Shown: positions 11,498 through 24,099, counted from the first letter of the stretch. The stretch is 64,000 nucleotides of DNA from Allolobophora icterica (GCA_963556255.1 OY744607.1:44527917-44591916); one strand, 5' to 3'. Numbers and translations are program-made. Notes: generated from the letters alone by a model not told the origin.

Positions 11498-11997
11498 GTC
11501 TCCATTCGTCTCATGTAAATTATGCCATTCACAACCGAGTTCGCCTCTGTTCCGTGAGACCTGTAGGTTGTCGAGGATGACGGATTCTTGTTTTCGACTA
11601 CGTGACTGCATGAACTATACACGAACCATCGATGGATCTAACCTTCGAGACTTAATATAGTTAGGAAGGGCGCATAATGAATTGACCGTTATGCCTATTA
11701 TATATAGTCTTGCTTTGTTTATTTTAACCGAGTGGGCCTACACATCTATCGTTTACTCGTCTCGTTTGCCTCAAATCCTCCTATCTATCACTCCTTGTGT
11801 TTTTTCCATTGAAAACTAAGTTCAGCCGCTACACGATGTCTGTTCGATCTATCCAATCCTTGGTCTCCTCACTTCTCGTTAAGTTCCTCTGGTCTGCTTC
11901 CCTTTATGACCTTCGAACAATCGCTCAATACAGTATCTCTGGATAAACTGTCTGACTTGAACTGACGCTTGTCAAATACGCTTAAGGGGCCTATGTC

Positions 11998-13047
11998 TAG
12001 AGATGTAAAAAAACATGTTTTTTTTGGCGTTGAAATATTTCAATGAAATATTTCAGTTTTATTTGAAATATTTAAGTTTCCTTTGAAACATTTGAAATTA
12101 GTTTTTTTTTACATTTTACAACTAATTACAACCATAATAACAGTTTATTTATTTCTCTCATATTACATATTATATGCATTATTGTGTTAGTGATGACCAT
12201 CCTCGAGATACTCAATTTATTTCTAATTACCTGTTTTTAAGAATGACTTTTATGAGAGTTACATTATATGTTGAAAAACATATTTTATTCACCAAATGTC
12301 ACAAATTACAGTTTGATCTAATAAAGTAGATGTTATTGTTCATTGTTATGCTTAACATTTATTATTAATCACTTGTTTTGTCATAAATGAAATAAATGTG
12401 ATTTTAGCTAAATTCTGCTAGCAGCTAGCCTAGGAGGCTAGCCTAGGACACAGTCAATCGTATAGAATTCGAAACACTTTAGTGACTTTACAAGACAAAT
12501 TATAAATCACAAATACTATGTCAACTAGACTCAATAATAATCCGGCGAACAAAATTTTACAAAAAGTTCTAAGAATACAACTTAGAACACAAACATAAAT
12601 AGTACTATCAGTCAGACAGAGTAAACCATCATTAATAGTAATTATACTGCTAAAATCTGTCAGTTACAAGATTTCCTCATTGTTATTCATCATCGTCCAT
12701 GTCATCATCTTTGTTGTCATCGTCAACATCATCATTGTCTATCATCATAACTGTCAGTGTCACTGTCATCATCATCACTGGCATCGTCAATGGCCTTCAT
12801 CATCGACATTGTCACCGTCTTTGTCATTATCATTATCATCATCATTGTTATCATCTTTGTCAGCATGGCTGTCATCATCATCATCGTCTGACTGATGCTC
12901 TAACTGTGGCAGTGGCGGTGATGTAGATATCTGAAGTGCTTGAGATGAGATGTAAAAAAACATGTTTTTTTTGGTCATTGAAATATTTTAAAAAAAACTG
13001 TCAGAAATGAAATATTTCAAATGAAATATTTCACGCTCACATCACTA
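11998..13047. mobile_element. hAT-type MITE, 1050 bp, with perfect target duplication
   Basis: Ends are TAGAGATGT and ACATCACTA (9-bp inverted repeats, one mismatch), flanked by the identical 8-bp CCTATGTC at 11990-11997 and 13048-13055. Both subterminal regions are rich in GAAATATTTC palindromes. The block GAGATGTAAAAAAACATG recurs near the right end in the same orientation. A (CAT)n-rich stretch occupies 12680-12900. No transposase is encoded. Confidence 0.85.
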
Positions 13048-13740
13048 CCTATGTCCTATGCTTCATAATAAAGGTACACTTTAGAAATTCTCCAGGCTAC
13101 GATTGCAGTTACGATTATAAAATTTATGCATATTTAACATATGCACGGTCATACCACATCTGTAAGATGTCAGTAATTAATGTAGTTAATTATGCAATGT
13201 TATCGTTGCCCTGAAGAACGTTGAAAATGCATAAAACGTCGGCTTAATAATAATTATGGCTTCTCAAAGCACAGAGAAACAAATTATATGTTCTATCTAG
13301 CTTAATACGATCATCCGCTACAGATTGGCGTTATTACCCTACATGCCATGAACTCAATCCTCTAAAAATTACTCTTGTAAGCTGATTGAAACCTAAGTGG
13401 CATAGGATTAACAGGCCAACATATCTGGGGAGCTACTTTGAGGAAAGATTCGAACTGCAATATAACACCTAACATTATAGTATTATAGTATAGACCTAGC
13501 TATACTGCTCAGTAAAAAGTCAATAGGCATATTATTAATTAGGCATATTATTAATTAAGCCTGTTTCTGAAAACTCGATTGAATTGATCTAAACAACTTC
13601 TTATTGACTTTGTAAGACTTACTCTTCGTCAGCTAGCTATCACCGACGAACCTACACCGAGTAAATAAAACTATGGAATTAATTTTTCGTATGCTAATCT
13701 ATATTAACAGATAATACTACATTTTAAAGGCCTAATCGAA

Positions 13741-14056
13741 TGGTTAATTCATTCATAGATTCATATCGGACATTTGTAGTGCGCCTCTTCATGGAGAACT
13801 ACTCAGAGGCGCTCCCGACTCCAGTACGGCTGAAGAGAGCAGCCTTAAGGTGAGAAAGGATCATAGGAGAAAGGGTTCTGAGGAATAAGCGGAGCACCAG
13901 TGGGAGGCTATTCCAAGTCAAAGAACCCATCACGGAGAAAGCGCGATGCTGCCTGGTAGAGGTACGGCAAAGGGAACAAGTCAAGCATAATTTTATCATA
14001 TTCAATAACTTACATTTGTAAATTCGTCTTAGTTCTTCCACTTCAAGCATCTTCAA
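13741..14056 (-). pseudogene. LINE ORF2 C-terminal fragment
   Basis: An open minus-strand stretch ends in RTSTRQHRAFSVMGSLTWNSLP, the usual C-terminal block of CR1/L2-like LINE polyproteins (consensus form R..FS..G...WNSLP). It carries a short basic tail and stops at 13799. Only the last ~85 residues are present, as expected of a 5'-truncated insertion. Confidence 0.6.
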
Positions 14057-14297
14057 AACCAGCCTTCATTCATCTTCAGTCATCTTCAGGTATTTTTCAA
14101 CTTGTTTTTCAACTTCTTTTCTCAACTGGTTTCATAATGGTTTCTTAAATGAAATAAGACAAACCAACGAGACACAATCATTTGATTGCATGCTTACATG
14201 CAATAAAACGTGCATAAGAAGTGCATGTTCACACCGCGGCGGCACTAAATTCTGCGCAATCTATCAGATCACTTCATTCTCCTTTATCTGCATGAAA

Positions 14298-14305
14298 TGA
14301 CGTCA
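14298..14305. promoter_or_regulatory. palindromic CRE-like motif TGACGTCA
   Basis: A perfect TGACGTCA is followed within 40 bp by TGACGTCT and TTACGTCA. Further perfect copies are at 15934, 21153 and 41650. No gene start is visible nearby, so a regulatory role is only possible. Confidence 0.25.
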
Positions 14306-14933
14306 AAAATACATATGACGTCTATGAAATTACGTCATAATACTGGTTGCGCTCTTTAGACATTGGAACAGGCTTAACGGAGCAGATTAGAGATGGACAC
14401 GCAAACAACGGAAAAGAGTCCGTCTAACTATGTTTGCGCCTGGCTGTCGTCATTCTGTTTGTGTTTGTGTTTCTCTGTCTCTCTGCAGTCTAACTGTAGT
14501 CCGTCGCGTGGCCACTCTGTTTGCCATGGCTGTTAACTGTATTCGTCTCTTTCTATTAGCCTATCTATTGATCTTTCCCAAAGACGCCTGTGTAAGCCCA
14601 AAGATCGGGCTGTCCAACATGCGGCCCTCGGACTGATTTTTAATGGCCCGCCCAAGCTGAATGCCGCAAATAAAAAAAGTTGCCAGCACAATTCAAAGCC
14701 AAAATCTCATTAGAAACGTGCATGAACGTTTATTGATATATATCTTGGCTCTGAACTATTACAAAGCATGCCAAACATAGGGTAGGCAACATGCTATTAT
14801 TCACTGATTATTGCATAATTATTGCTATAATACATTTTAATACAGTTAATAATTTTCAATGAATTTTAGTCGTTGCTTGTGAGTTTACTGGTGCGGCCCT
14901 CGGCTTCGAGAATAATTTCTTCGGTGGCCCACG

Positions 14934-15265
14934 CAGGGGCGGCGCTACACCAGGGCGAGCCAGGGCAAATGCCCTGGTAAAAAAGCCTTTGCCCTGGTTG
15001 TTGCCCTGCCAGAATTTTTGCCCTGCCCATGATTTATTCGGGGTATAAATCGCCCTCTGCACTGGTCATAGGCGTAGACTCTGGGAGGGCAGCCGGGCAC
15101 GTGCCCCCAATAATTGAGGACTGTACAAACAATGCAACAAGTGTAGAAAAAATAACCAAATCCCCCCCCACAAATATTTTGACAAGTTTACGCCAGTGGC
15201 ACTGGTTACTTGTATGACTGCTCTGGCTTTGCCCTGGTTACAAAAATTGTCTGGCGCCGCGACTG
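14934..15265. mobile_element. hAT-type MITE (middle member of the nest)
   Basis: Ends CAGGGGCGGCGC and GCGCCGCGACTG; target duplication GGCCCACG/GGCCCACC (7/8) at 14926-14933 and 15266-15273. The subterminal regions carry many GCCCTG(G) motifs. It is itself split by the element at 15067-15198. Confidence 0.8.
15067..15198. mobile_element. hAT-type MITE, 132 bp (inner, youngest member)
   Basis: It starts CATAGGCGTAGACT and ends AAGTTTACGCCAGTG, flanked by perfect GCACTGGT duplications (15059-15066, 15199-15206). This family also appears full length at 25734-26419 and 32160-32655. Confidence 0.85.
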
Positions 15266-15305
15266 GGCCCACCGTGTCAGAAAGGTTGGACGGCACTGCC
15301 CTATG

Positions 15306-16560
15306 ATATTATGCAGGCGTCCATGATCTTTCCGTAGGCCTATGTCTCACTGCTTGCGCCATATGGAGACATAGACATATAGTAAGACCTTCCAAGTTTT
15401 ACTTTGATTACGAAGCGATTTTACAGTTTTATGTAGAAAGTCCAGAATGGTACTTAAGAGCGCGCTATATAAATATTTAACAAAGCAAAACCATGTACAA
15501 CAGAGGCAGTAACAGTAGAGAAGGCACGCCATAAAATTTTCTTACTTATGTGTAACACTTCTATTAACTTTCATGCTTACTTCTTGCTTGCATCAAATTA
15601 CTTTTTCACTTAATTTATTTGACGTTTTACCATATTTCCTTACTTATTCACCGTTTATTTTCGGTCGTTGAAATGACGAGAATAAAAATTCTGTCATACT
15701 TTGCGAATGATTTCTTTCTCACTTCGATGATCGCCTTCCGCTGAGTTCGGGAACTACTGTTCGTCACCCTCTTCATCATCTTCGTAGTCGTTTCGTCGTC
15801 GTCGTTTTCGACATCTTCCGTCGTCGTCTTCATCATCTTCTTTTCTGTCTGCAGCCTTGGACAGAAATTACTCGATTTTTGATTGTTCCCGAAACTGATG
15901 AGAAAGCTAAGGAAAATTACGTCAGTTTAGCGATGACGTCATAATTGGAGGTTGCGACCCTACGGCAAATTATATGAAAAGTAAAAAACGCAACGGGTTT
16001 CGTAATCTTAATCTAAGTGACAACGTCAGTGTCGCTATTTTACTTACCGGTACTGTAACTTACATCTAAATTGAACTGAGTATTCCGTGTAACAATATAG
16101 GTCTTACATCAAATTAAATTGTAATATGGAGGACGAAGTATTTAAATTATGAGCACAAGTTAACCTCACACTGAAAACACGAATCGTAAACTTTGGTTAC
16201 ATTTTGTTTCGAACTGAGTTCCGTTTTGAGTTACATACCTGTTAAGAAACGGTGTAGTTTGACCGAATCAACCTAGGGTGATGTTCTTCGATAGCATCGA
16301 CTCAATGTACATGTAGCAGCGCAATGAAAGTTCTGGGGCTAGCTTAAACGGGCGAACATCTCATAAGATTCTTTATGTTTTAAGGTTTCTACTTTGATCC
16401 CTCTCTTTGAGAATCAAAGGTTTACAGATTACTGGCGTTTTCGACATCTAAAGCTGATTTTTCTCTGTTTCTCCGGTTCCAAACTCCGAGCCGTATGCAC
16501 AATGTGACGCACCACATTGTTCTGCAAGATACTCTTTTCCAATCTAATCTACTCTAATAG
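15306..16560. other. no supported gene
   Basis: I see AT-rich sequence, a TCG/TCT-rich low-complexity stretch (15770-15840) and a CRE-like motif at 15934. No open frame here resembles a protein family. Confidence 0.5.
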
Positions 16561-16980
16561 TGAAATTTATATAGCGCCTGTATCGTAGTGCACGAGGCAT
16601 CAGTCGATAGTTGTGTCGCTTCTAATCAGATAAAATATCACAATCTAGTGACCAGAACCATAAAGAACAATGCGCTACCTCTACAGGCCTATACTGGCTT
16701 TGTTTACCGCACAAGGCATCAACCGATGGCGCGCCAGAACCAATCCGTAGACGTCAATACAAGAAAATCAGCTGTGACAGAGATGGCGTTCAGATACATA
16801 CCAACACAAACTTATATACAAACATAGTACATACACACATACATGCATGCATACATACTTACATACATAGTAGGATGCATATGTGTATACGTACATGCAT
16901 ACATACTGTACTGCTAAGCGCCATTGATTGGCACTTTTTGCAGTCAACTCTAGCGCTATATAAAAATATAGGGATAAACA
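16561..16980. repeat. SINE-like fragments with TTTATATAGCGCC core
   Basis: AAATTTATATAGCGCC (16564-16579) and its inverse GGCACT...AGCGCTATATAAA (16930-16965) surround AAGGCATCAACCGATGGCG. The same core (GCGCC...ACCAAGCATCAATCAATGGC) recurs at 48338-48497 and 57834-57990. Between are TACA-rich repeats (16800-16900). Confidence 0.45.
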
Positions 16981-17244
16981 CTAATAAATTTATAATTGCA
17001 AGAGACTTCTTGTGAATTTGCAAAGTTTTCGTACAGATATAGTGCTGACGCCCTACACAGGTTTCACAGATTTCAAGACAAAAGTTTCGAAATTACACGC
17101 AAAATCAGTTTTCAGTAACTCTTCAATTGCAACGCTTGTCAGCTGTTTTAGCAAGAGGTTTAAGCCAGACTTAAGTGACAAACTAACATTTGATACATTT
17201 GATGCGCATTTGTGCAAGGAATGTAGGTTTGAAACTATTTGAAT

Positions 17245-17600
17245 AAGCTGGAGCTCTGGTCGTGAATAAGCTGGTGCTTTGCGCTTAGCTTTAGAATAGC
17301 GCTTTAGAAATTTGAAGTGTACGATTACGATTACTAGGGATACGGAAATTTCGCCCCCGGAAGAATCGCCCCCGGAAGATTCGCCCCCGACATTTCGCCC
17401 CCGGGAAGATTTGCCCCCCTCCCCCGGAAGTTTCGCCTCCGGGATCTATGATGAAAATGTAGCTAAGACTAGAAGCTGGATCGACGGGGGTGAAACTTCC
17501 GGGGAGGGGGCGAAATGTCGGGGGCGAATCTTCCGGGGGCGAATCTTCCGGGGGCGAAAAGTCCTAGAACCGATTACGACGATTGCGATTAGAGCACAAA
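17245..17600 (+). repeat. short SINE-like unit with (ATTACG) tail, split by a foldback element
   Basis: TGAATAAGCTGGTGC...GCGCTTAGCTTT...TTTAGAAATTTG is followed by a tail of GATTACGATTAC. The same unit occurs inverted at 58420-58510 and directly at 59765-59850. The foldback element at 17334-17567 sits inside its tail. Confidence 0.55.
17334..17567. mobile_element. foldback element with TTTCGCCCCCGG repeats
   Basis: Two arms of about 100 bp (17350-17440 and 17485-17560) are inverted copies, each made of 16-17 bp units of type (A/T)TTCGCCCCCGGAAG. A loop of about 45 bp separates them, and the ends read CTAGG...CCTAG. The flanks CGATTAC (17328-17334 and 17571-17577) could be a target duplication, but the host tail itself repeats this word. 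Confidence 0.7.
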
Positions 17601-18170
17601 CGCAAGCCTAGGGAAGACGTTTGTTCACACGCTTCATTCAAAACTCCCCAGAAGCTTGTTGCTGAGACCGAGGGACCGTTCAGCTGCTGATGTCCACCTG
17701 CGATCGAAGCAGTTCCAATGACATCGCTGGTGTCGTATGCTCCATGCTTGGCCCAAGGTGTGTGCAGTTAACTCATCCTTATGGTGGTGGTCTCGATGTA
17801 AAATTGCAATTCGGGTGAGGTGAAAACACGACAAGGGCGATCAGACTTATTCTACCTATAGATTCGTCTTTATACGCCCAACTTATTTGTCTACCCATAA
17901 TGAATGGGTGGCAGTGGCGGTTTTACAGTCGGAACTCACGATGTTAGGCCTATGGGAGGGCGGCAAGACTTAACAATAAAACAAATAAAAATTGAAAATT
18001 TTATTTTTATCTAAAATCGCAAGCGAGACGACAATAAATAAATATAATTGTAATATATTAGGTAAAGTTAAAACTTTGGAACATAAATAGTAATAGCGGC
18101 CTAAACAACTTAACCTGGGGACGCAGAAAAGGAAATTAATAATCGAGAAAATACAAGAACTACAGAACTT

Positions 18171-18319
<149 letters not shown>

Positions 18320-18380
18320 ATTGACTTGTTATTGGTTGCACTTGAATCAGAGGCCAGTTGTTTCTCTGTTAACTGCTCTT

Positions 18381-19896
18381 TGAGTCCAAGTCCTTACTAT
18401 CCTTCTTCAAAGTGGCCCGTTGAGTCCAAGTCCCTACTATCCTTTTTCAAAGTGGCCCGTTGAGTCCAAGTCCCTACTATCCTTCTTCAAAGTGGCCCGT
18501 TGAGTCCAAGTCCTTACTATCCTTCTTCAAAGTGGCCCGTTGAGTCCAAGTCCCTACTATCCTTTTTCAAAGTGGCCCGTTGAGTCCAAGTCCCTACTAT
18601 CCTTCTTCAAAGTGGCCCGTTGAGTCCAAGTCCTTACTATCCTTCTTCAAAGTGGCCCGTTGAGTCCAAGTCCTTACTATCCTTCTTCAAAGTGGCCCTT
18701 TGAGTCTAAGTCCTTACTATTCTTATTCAAAGTGGCCCTTTGAGTCCAAGTCCTTACTATCCTTCTTCAAACTGGCCCTTTGAGTCCAAGTCCTTACTAT
18801 CCTTCTTCAAACTGGCCCTTTGAGTCCAAGTCCTTACTATCCTTCTCCAAAGTGGCCCTTTGAGTCTAAGTCCTTACTATTCTTATTCAAAGTGCCCCTT
18901 TGAGTCCAGGTCCTTACTATCCTTTTTCAAAGTGGCTCTTTGAGTCTAAGTCCATACTATCCTTCTCCAAAGTGGCCCTTTGAGTCTAAGTCCTTACTAT
19001 CCTTCTTCAAAGTGGCCCTTTGAGTCCAAGTCCTTACTATCCTTCTTCAAAGTAGCCAGACTAAGTTCTTACTCTTCTTATTCATAGTGGCCCTTTCAAA
19101 TCCAGTCCAAATCCTTACTTACTATCCTTCTTCAAAGTGGCCCTTTGAGTCCAAGTCCATACTATCCTCCTTCAAAGTGGCCCTTTGAGTCTAAGTCCTT
19201 ACTATTCTTATTCAAAGTACCCCTTTGAGTCCAGGTCCTTACTATCCTTTTTCAAAGTGGCTCTTTGAGTCTAAGTCCTTACTATTCTTATTCAAAGTGG
19301 CCCTTTGAGTCCAAGTCCTTACTATCCTTCTTCAAAGTGGCCCTTTGAGTCCAAGTCCTTACTTACTATCCTTCTTCAAAGTGGCCATTTGAGTCCAAGT
19401 CCATACTATTCTTATTCAAAGTGGCTCTTTGAGTCCAAGTCCTTACTATCCTTCTTCAAACTGGCCCTTTGAGTCCAAGTCCTTACCATCCTTCCGTAAA
19501 GTGGCCCTTTGAGTCCAAGTTCTTACTATTCTTATTCATAGTGGCCCTTTGAGTCCAAGTCCTTACTATCCTTCTTCAAAGTGGCCCTTTGAGTCCAAGT
19601 CCTTACTATCCTTCTTCAAAGTGGCCCTTTGAGTCCAAGTCCTTACTATCCTTCTTCAAAGTAGCCAGACTAAGTTCTTACTCTTCTTATTCATAGTGGC
19701 CCTTTGAGTCCAAGTCCTTACTATTCTTATTCATAGTGGCCCTTTGAGTCCAAGTCCTTACTATCCTTCTTCAAAGTGGCCCTTTGAGTCCAAGTCCTTA
19801 CTATCCTTCTTCAAAGTAGCCAGACTAAGTTCTTACTCTTCTTATTCATAGTGGCCCTTTGAGTCCAAGTCCTTACTATCCTTCTTCAAAGTGGGC
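18381..19896. repeat. 40-bp minisatellite, about 38 units with higher-order structure
   Basis: The unit is TGAGTCCAAGTCCTTACTAT + CCTTCTTCAAAGTGGCCCGT, exactly 40 bp at the left side. The first six units form a 120-bp trimer repeated twice, with CTTACT..CTTCTT, CCTACT..CTTTTT and CCTACT..CTTCTT variants in order. To the right, GGCCCG becomes GGCCCT and a composite AGTAGCCAGACTAAGTTC... module recurs near 19050, 19665 and 19818. There is no plausible protein. Confidence 0.95.
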
Positions 19897-20139
19897 TGAA
19901 CACGGACAGATATGGGGCGACCATTGATTGATTGTAAGGTTAGGTAAGGTTATCATATTTATTGATAATAGCCACAAGTCTTTCGGTGATATTGGTGTTG
20001 CTCAGAACTATCATTCAGATTAATCCGACTGATTACTCCATACTAGCATCACCACATTTATTTTCTGTCTCTCTTTCATCTTTTTCCTTTCCTTGCTCTT
20101 TTTGTATGTAACTGGCTGCGGTTCGTCAGCAAGAGCACA

Positions 20140-20189
<50 letters not shown>

Positions 20190-20776
20190 AGTACCTTAAG
20201 GTTGATGGATTAATCGACTGAGGAGCAGAGTCGATAACAACAGCTTCACAGCAGAACAATCTTCTTTTGCAGGTGATCTGATATTCTTCTTCATATCGAT
20301 TCGAGTCCATCGCGCATTCCCTCTCTTGTGGACCCTCGTCTTAGAACAGTCTTCCCCTGCACATCCGTTCCTTTGAAGTTGACTCTGTTGAGCAAACATT
20401 TCCAGTCTTAAAAAGCAATGGCTTAGATCAGTTATTCGCACAATGCCGGCTGCGCTTTTATAAAGTACAAAGCGGGTTAGTATCTTGATAAAAGCAGATA
20501 TACACGTATATATGTGTCTGGGATTTTACAGCGCCTTTTTAAAACTTTATACGATTCACTCTGTGATAATTTTTATCAAAGTCAATCGGAAGATGGTTGG
20601 CAACGAGATGGCGTAATACCAAGGTCAAAATCATCCTGAAGCATTATGAAAATAGGATCGAAACAATTATAAATGTTTATTAATTAGTCTGCCTCCGACC
20701 TTGATCCCATCCTCCATATCCTCCAGTGCTTCTCTAATCAGATAATATTTATGGGTGTAGAAATGTTCGCTTAGAC

Positions 20777-21092
20777 CTGTGTTTCCCAAAGTGGGTTCCG
20801 CGGAACTCTAGGGTTCCGTAAGGGGAAGACAAGGGTTCCGTGAAGCAACTGGATAAGTGTTATTTGAATGTGTTGTTACAAATCAGACTCCGAGGTGTAG
20901 ACAACGGTTCCATGGAGATATTTCATTTAAAACAATTTCCAATCTAATTTTTATCAATTAAAACTTTACTTAGCCTACCTCAATCACTGTTTAAAAACAT
21001 TGTACCAGAATATGTTGTGCTTAGGTCGGGGTTCCGTCAAAATATTTTCACTTCAAAGGGGTTCCGTAGCCAAAAAAGATTCGGAAACGCTG
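20777..21092. mobile_element. hAT-like MITE with GGTTCCG repeats
   Basis: The left end CTGTGTTTCCCAAAGTGG and right end CGGAAACGCTG form the inverted repeat C(T/A)GYGTTTCC. GGGTTCCGY occurs six times inside, on the same strand. The 8-bp flanks do not match cleanly (GCTTAGAC left; a GCTAGAC lies 8 bp beyond the right end). Confidence 0.55.
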
Positions 21093-21209
21093 GGTCACCG
21101 CTAGACTACGCGTAGATTTAATGCGCGCGTTCAGCTTCGAACAATGGATCTATGACGTCATGTGGTTGTGTAAATCACCTACGTTAGCCGTTATGACCAG
21201 GGCTGTAGT

Positions 21210-21718
21210 CATGGGCGACGATCTAGGGGGGACGGGGGGACATGTCCCCCACCTTTAAGAGTGGGGGGACAACCCATACATTTCCCCCAAACATTTTGAA
21301 GAGACACCAAAAAGGCGGAGAAATGTAATTGCGCATGAGGGTTTTCGCAGCGTTTCTGACCAGACGAGGTAAAAAAAAAAATTGTGAGCAGAAGTGTCCC
21401 CACGAAAAAATTATGAGAAAGAAGAAGGAATTCGTAAAAAAGTCAAAATTAAATTTTTTTGGCGAATTCCTAAAAAAAGGTAATGAGATTATTATTGGGA
21501 GACGGGAAAAAGTTGTAAAAAGCGGCGAATGACTAAAAAAGGTCATCAACTTTTTTGGAGATTAATTACTAGAAAAGTCCTCAACTTTTGTGGAGACGAA
21601 TTCCTAAAAAGTTAAAAAAAAAAATTTTCGGACATGGAATTCTTGAAAAAAGGTCCTCGACCAGACCATGGCCGATTTTGTCCCCCCCCCCACCTCTCAG
21701 ACAAGATCGCCGTCACTG
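21210..21718. mobile_element. hAT-type MITE, CATGGGCG...CGTCACTG family
   Basis: Ends CATGGGCGACGATC and GATCGCCGTCACTG, flanked by GCTGTAGT/GTTGTAGT (7/8) at 21202-21209 and 21719-21726. Homopolymer G and C runs lie just inside both ends. Related copies are at 44093-44326, 51139-51358 and (truncated) 33686-33887. Confidence 0.8.
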
Positions 21719-21726
21719 GTTGTAGT

Positions 21727-22260
21727 CGAGGGTATACGCGGGTATACAGGTATACAGCGTGTACTCACCTCTAATGAGTGAATACTCCTCCCATGAATAC
21801 TCGTTTATTAAAACATCATGCTGACAGAAGACAGACTGAACGTGCTACCGAATAGATTATTATGTCATGGTCTTCAGTGTGAAGATACGATGGAAGACTG
21901 GTATTCGATGTGTATTGAGACAGGAAGCCAGTGAGGCTGCGTAAGAAAATCAGTAGATTAGATTTGCTGTAAGAAACATATTATGTCGTTACTTGGGGCG
22001 CCACTCGTTTGTGTACCTTGGGTTTTAGATAGTATGATGACTTTGTTGGGCAAAAGCAGAAGAACGGAAAGGATGGATGCAGAAGTAAATGCGGTTTGTT
22101 GTTACAGTTAGAGATTTAACGAAGTCATTTCCGAAGATTCACTATGTAAATTAAATTTTTTAAGTGAAAGTTTGTTCGTTATCGTTTTTTGGTGTGCGTG
22201 TGTCTGCGCGCGTGTGTGTTTGTTTGTGTGTGCTTGTGTGTGTGTGTGTGTGTGTGTGTG

Positions 22261-22342
<82 letters not shown>

Positions 22343-22727
22343 TGTGTGTCTGCGTGTGTGTGTTTGTGTGTGGGTGTGTGATGGGTGTGTGTAGGTATGT
22401 GTGTGTTCCAATGTGTATGTGTATATTAGACTTATAGGACATATAAGTGTTTCATGTATAGCCATCGGCGTTGCATGACCTTTTAGATTCACACATGGCA
22501 AAAAAGAATAATTAGACCATCAGACGCAGCTATTGCCTTTAGGCAGTTTTGGTCTTTTGGATGTTCGTATAGGCCTATATGCGCATTGTACGTTTGCCAG
22601 CATCTACGTATGTGCGTGTATGTATGGATGAATGGATGGTTGGATGGATGGATAATTACTAATTAATAAATTAATTACTACGACATAGTGTGTTTTTGTT
22701 AGCGTAATAGATTCCTATCATGAAAAT
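21727..22727. repeat. intergenic stretch with (GT)n microsatellite
   Basis: 22190-22400 is an interrupted GT repeat. The rest (21727-22189, 22401-22727) contains TGGATGGA simple repeats and no gene I can support. Confidence 0.8.
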
Positions 22728-23235
22728 TTTGCTCGCACTGACACTCGACTATTCTCTATTAGATCTGCTGGTACCTTAATGTGGTATAATATTCCCAAAG
22801 CCATTCGTCACTCTCCTAATCTATCCATCTGTTAATAAAGCTGCGCTTGATATTGATTAGTGAAAATAACTTGGCTTTATTTGGTATATACAGTGTCATT
22901 GTTATTATAAAAATAATATAATCATAATATTAATATATAAATATATTTCATTGATGTTATTTGTTGATGAACCACTTTTTTCATTATTTCGTTTCCTTTC
23001 TTCTTTTCCATTTTCTTTTCTTTGAACCAGATGCTATGGATTTACTTCTTATTAAGAATCGGTAATTGGCTGCCTTCTTTACATCATGTTGTATTTACTT
23101 AGGTGTCCCTGTTAAGCGGGTTCTTTGATCCCTTCTGAGCCCTCTCGTGTACGTAGCCAGTACTTGTTGATTAATTTTCTTTTCTTTCCTTTGTTCCTTT
23201 GTTCTTGTGGTTGCAGAAATAAAAAATAAAAAAAT
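22728..23235 (+). pseudogene. LINE ORF2 C-terminus and 3' UTR
   Basis: ARTDTRLFSIRSAGTLMWYN + IPKAIRHSPNLS (22731-22832) matches the C-terminal R..G..MW..IP..IR block of non-LTR retrotransposons. A 3' UTR follows and ends in an AAATAAAAAATAAAAAAA tail at about 23217-23234. Only the last part is retained, as in typical 5'-truncated LINE copies. Confidence 0.55.
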
Positions 23236-23277
23236 GGATGGGTGGATGGATGGATACGTATCTGTGACTCCGCCGTC

Positions 23278-23466
<189 letters not shown>

Positions 23467-23544
23467 TCTATAGATATCTTAGTTTACAGTGTCACTGTAC
23501 TCACATTATATCTGAGCTCGCTATGTATAGGGTTTGGAAACATC

Positions 23545-23632
23545 TTGCTGCCCTGGATTGGATTTGAGCCCCGGTCGACCTCTTGGTCGACAACCCAGCA
23601 CGATAGCAACATACTATGAGGCCCGGCATACG
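23545..23632 (-). repeat. tRNA-derived SINE fragment
   Basis: The inverse of GGATTTGAGCCCC (B box GGCTCAAATCC) and of a decayed A box lie in tRNA spacing. It resembles the tRNA-Asp-like heads at 28070-28150 and 29270-29340. Confidence 0.4.
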
Positions 23633-24099
23633 TATCGATATCAACTGGAGATGAAGTCGTGTACAGGGGTGTGAAGCCAAACGCAGGTTAGACCCTGCAT
23701 ACAATTATAGACATGGATAGACTAACAGTCTAACAACGCATGGAGTCATTGAAGTGACGACCTGCAGGGAACGATTGCCACGCAGTGATCACACGATGCA
23801 GACTGGACGTCCGTCCGTCTGTTCGACCGTCTGTGTGTGTGTGTTTGTGTCTGTGTGTCTGCCTGTCTACCAAAACCTGTCTGTCTCCTTTTCTGCATAT
23901 GGGGTTCCGTACATTATCTCGAGTAAAGTAATCTCGAAATCTCTAAATTTCTACAGCGCTCAAAGAAACGAAGTCGGGGGTATCGGCTTATTCACAGGCT
24001 TAATCGTCTGTCTGTCTAAGCGTCTGTCTCTATGTTTCGCTAACTGTCTGTAAATTCACCCACTGTCCGTCTGTCCGTCTATCTATACCTGCCTGCACT

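Larger units (their letters stand above)
14605..15297. mobile_element. hAT-type MITE (outer member of a three-level nest)
   Basis: The left end is TCGGGCTGTCCAA and the right end, inverted, is CAGTGCCGTCCAA. CCCAAAGA (14597-14604) and CCCTATGA (15298-15305) form a decayed 8-bp target duplication (6/8). The subterminal GCGGCCC and GGCCCG motifs match the sister copy at 47310-47638. It is interrupted at 14934-15265 by a younger element. Confidence 0.75.

Noticed and set aside
18381..19896. CRISPR-like array
   Set aside because: Units are contiguous without unique spacers, in an animal genome; it is a minisatellite.
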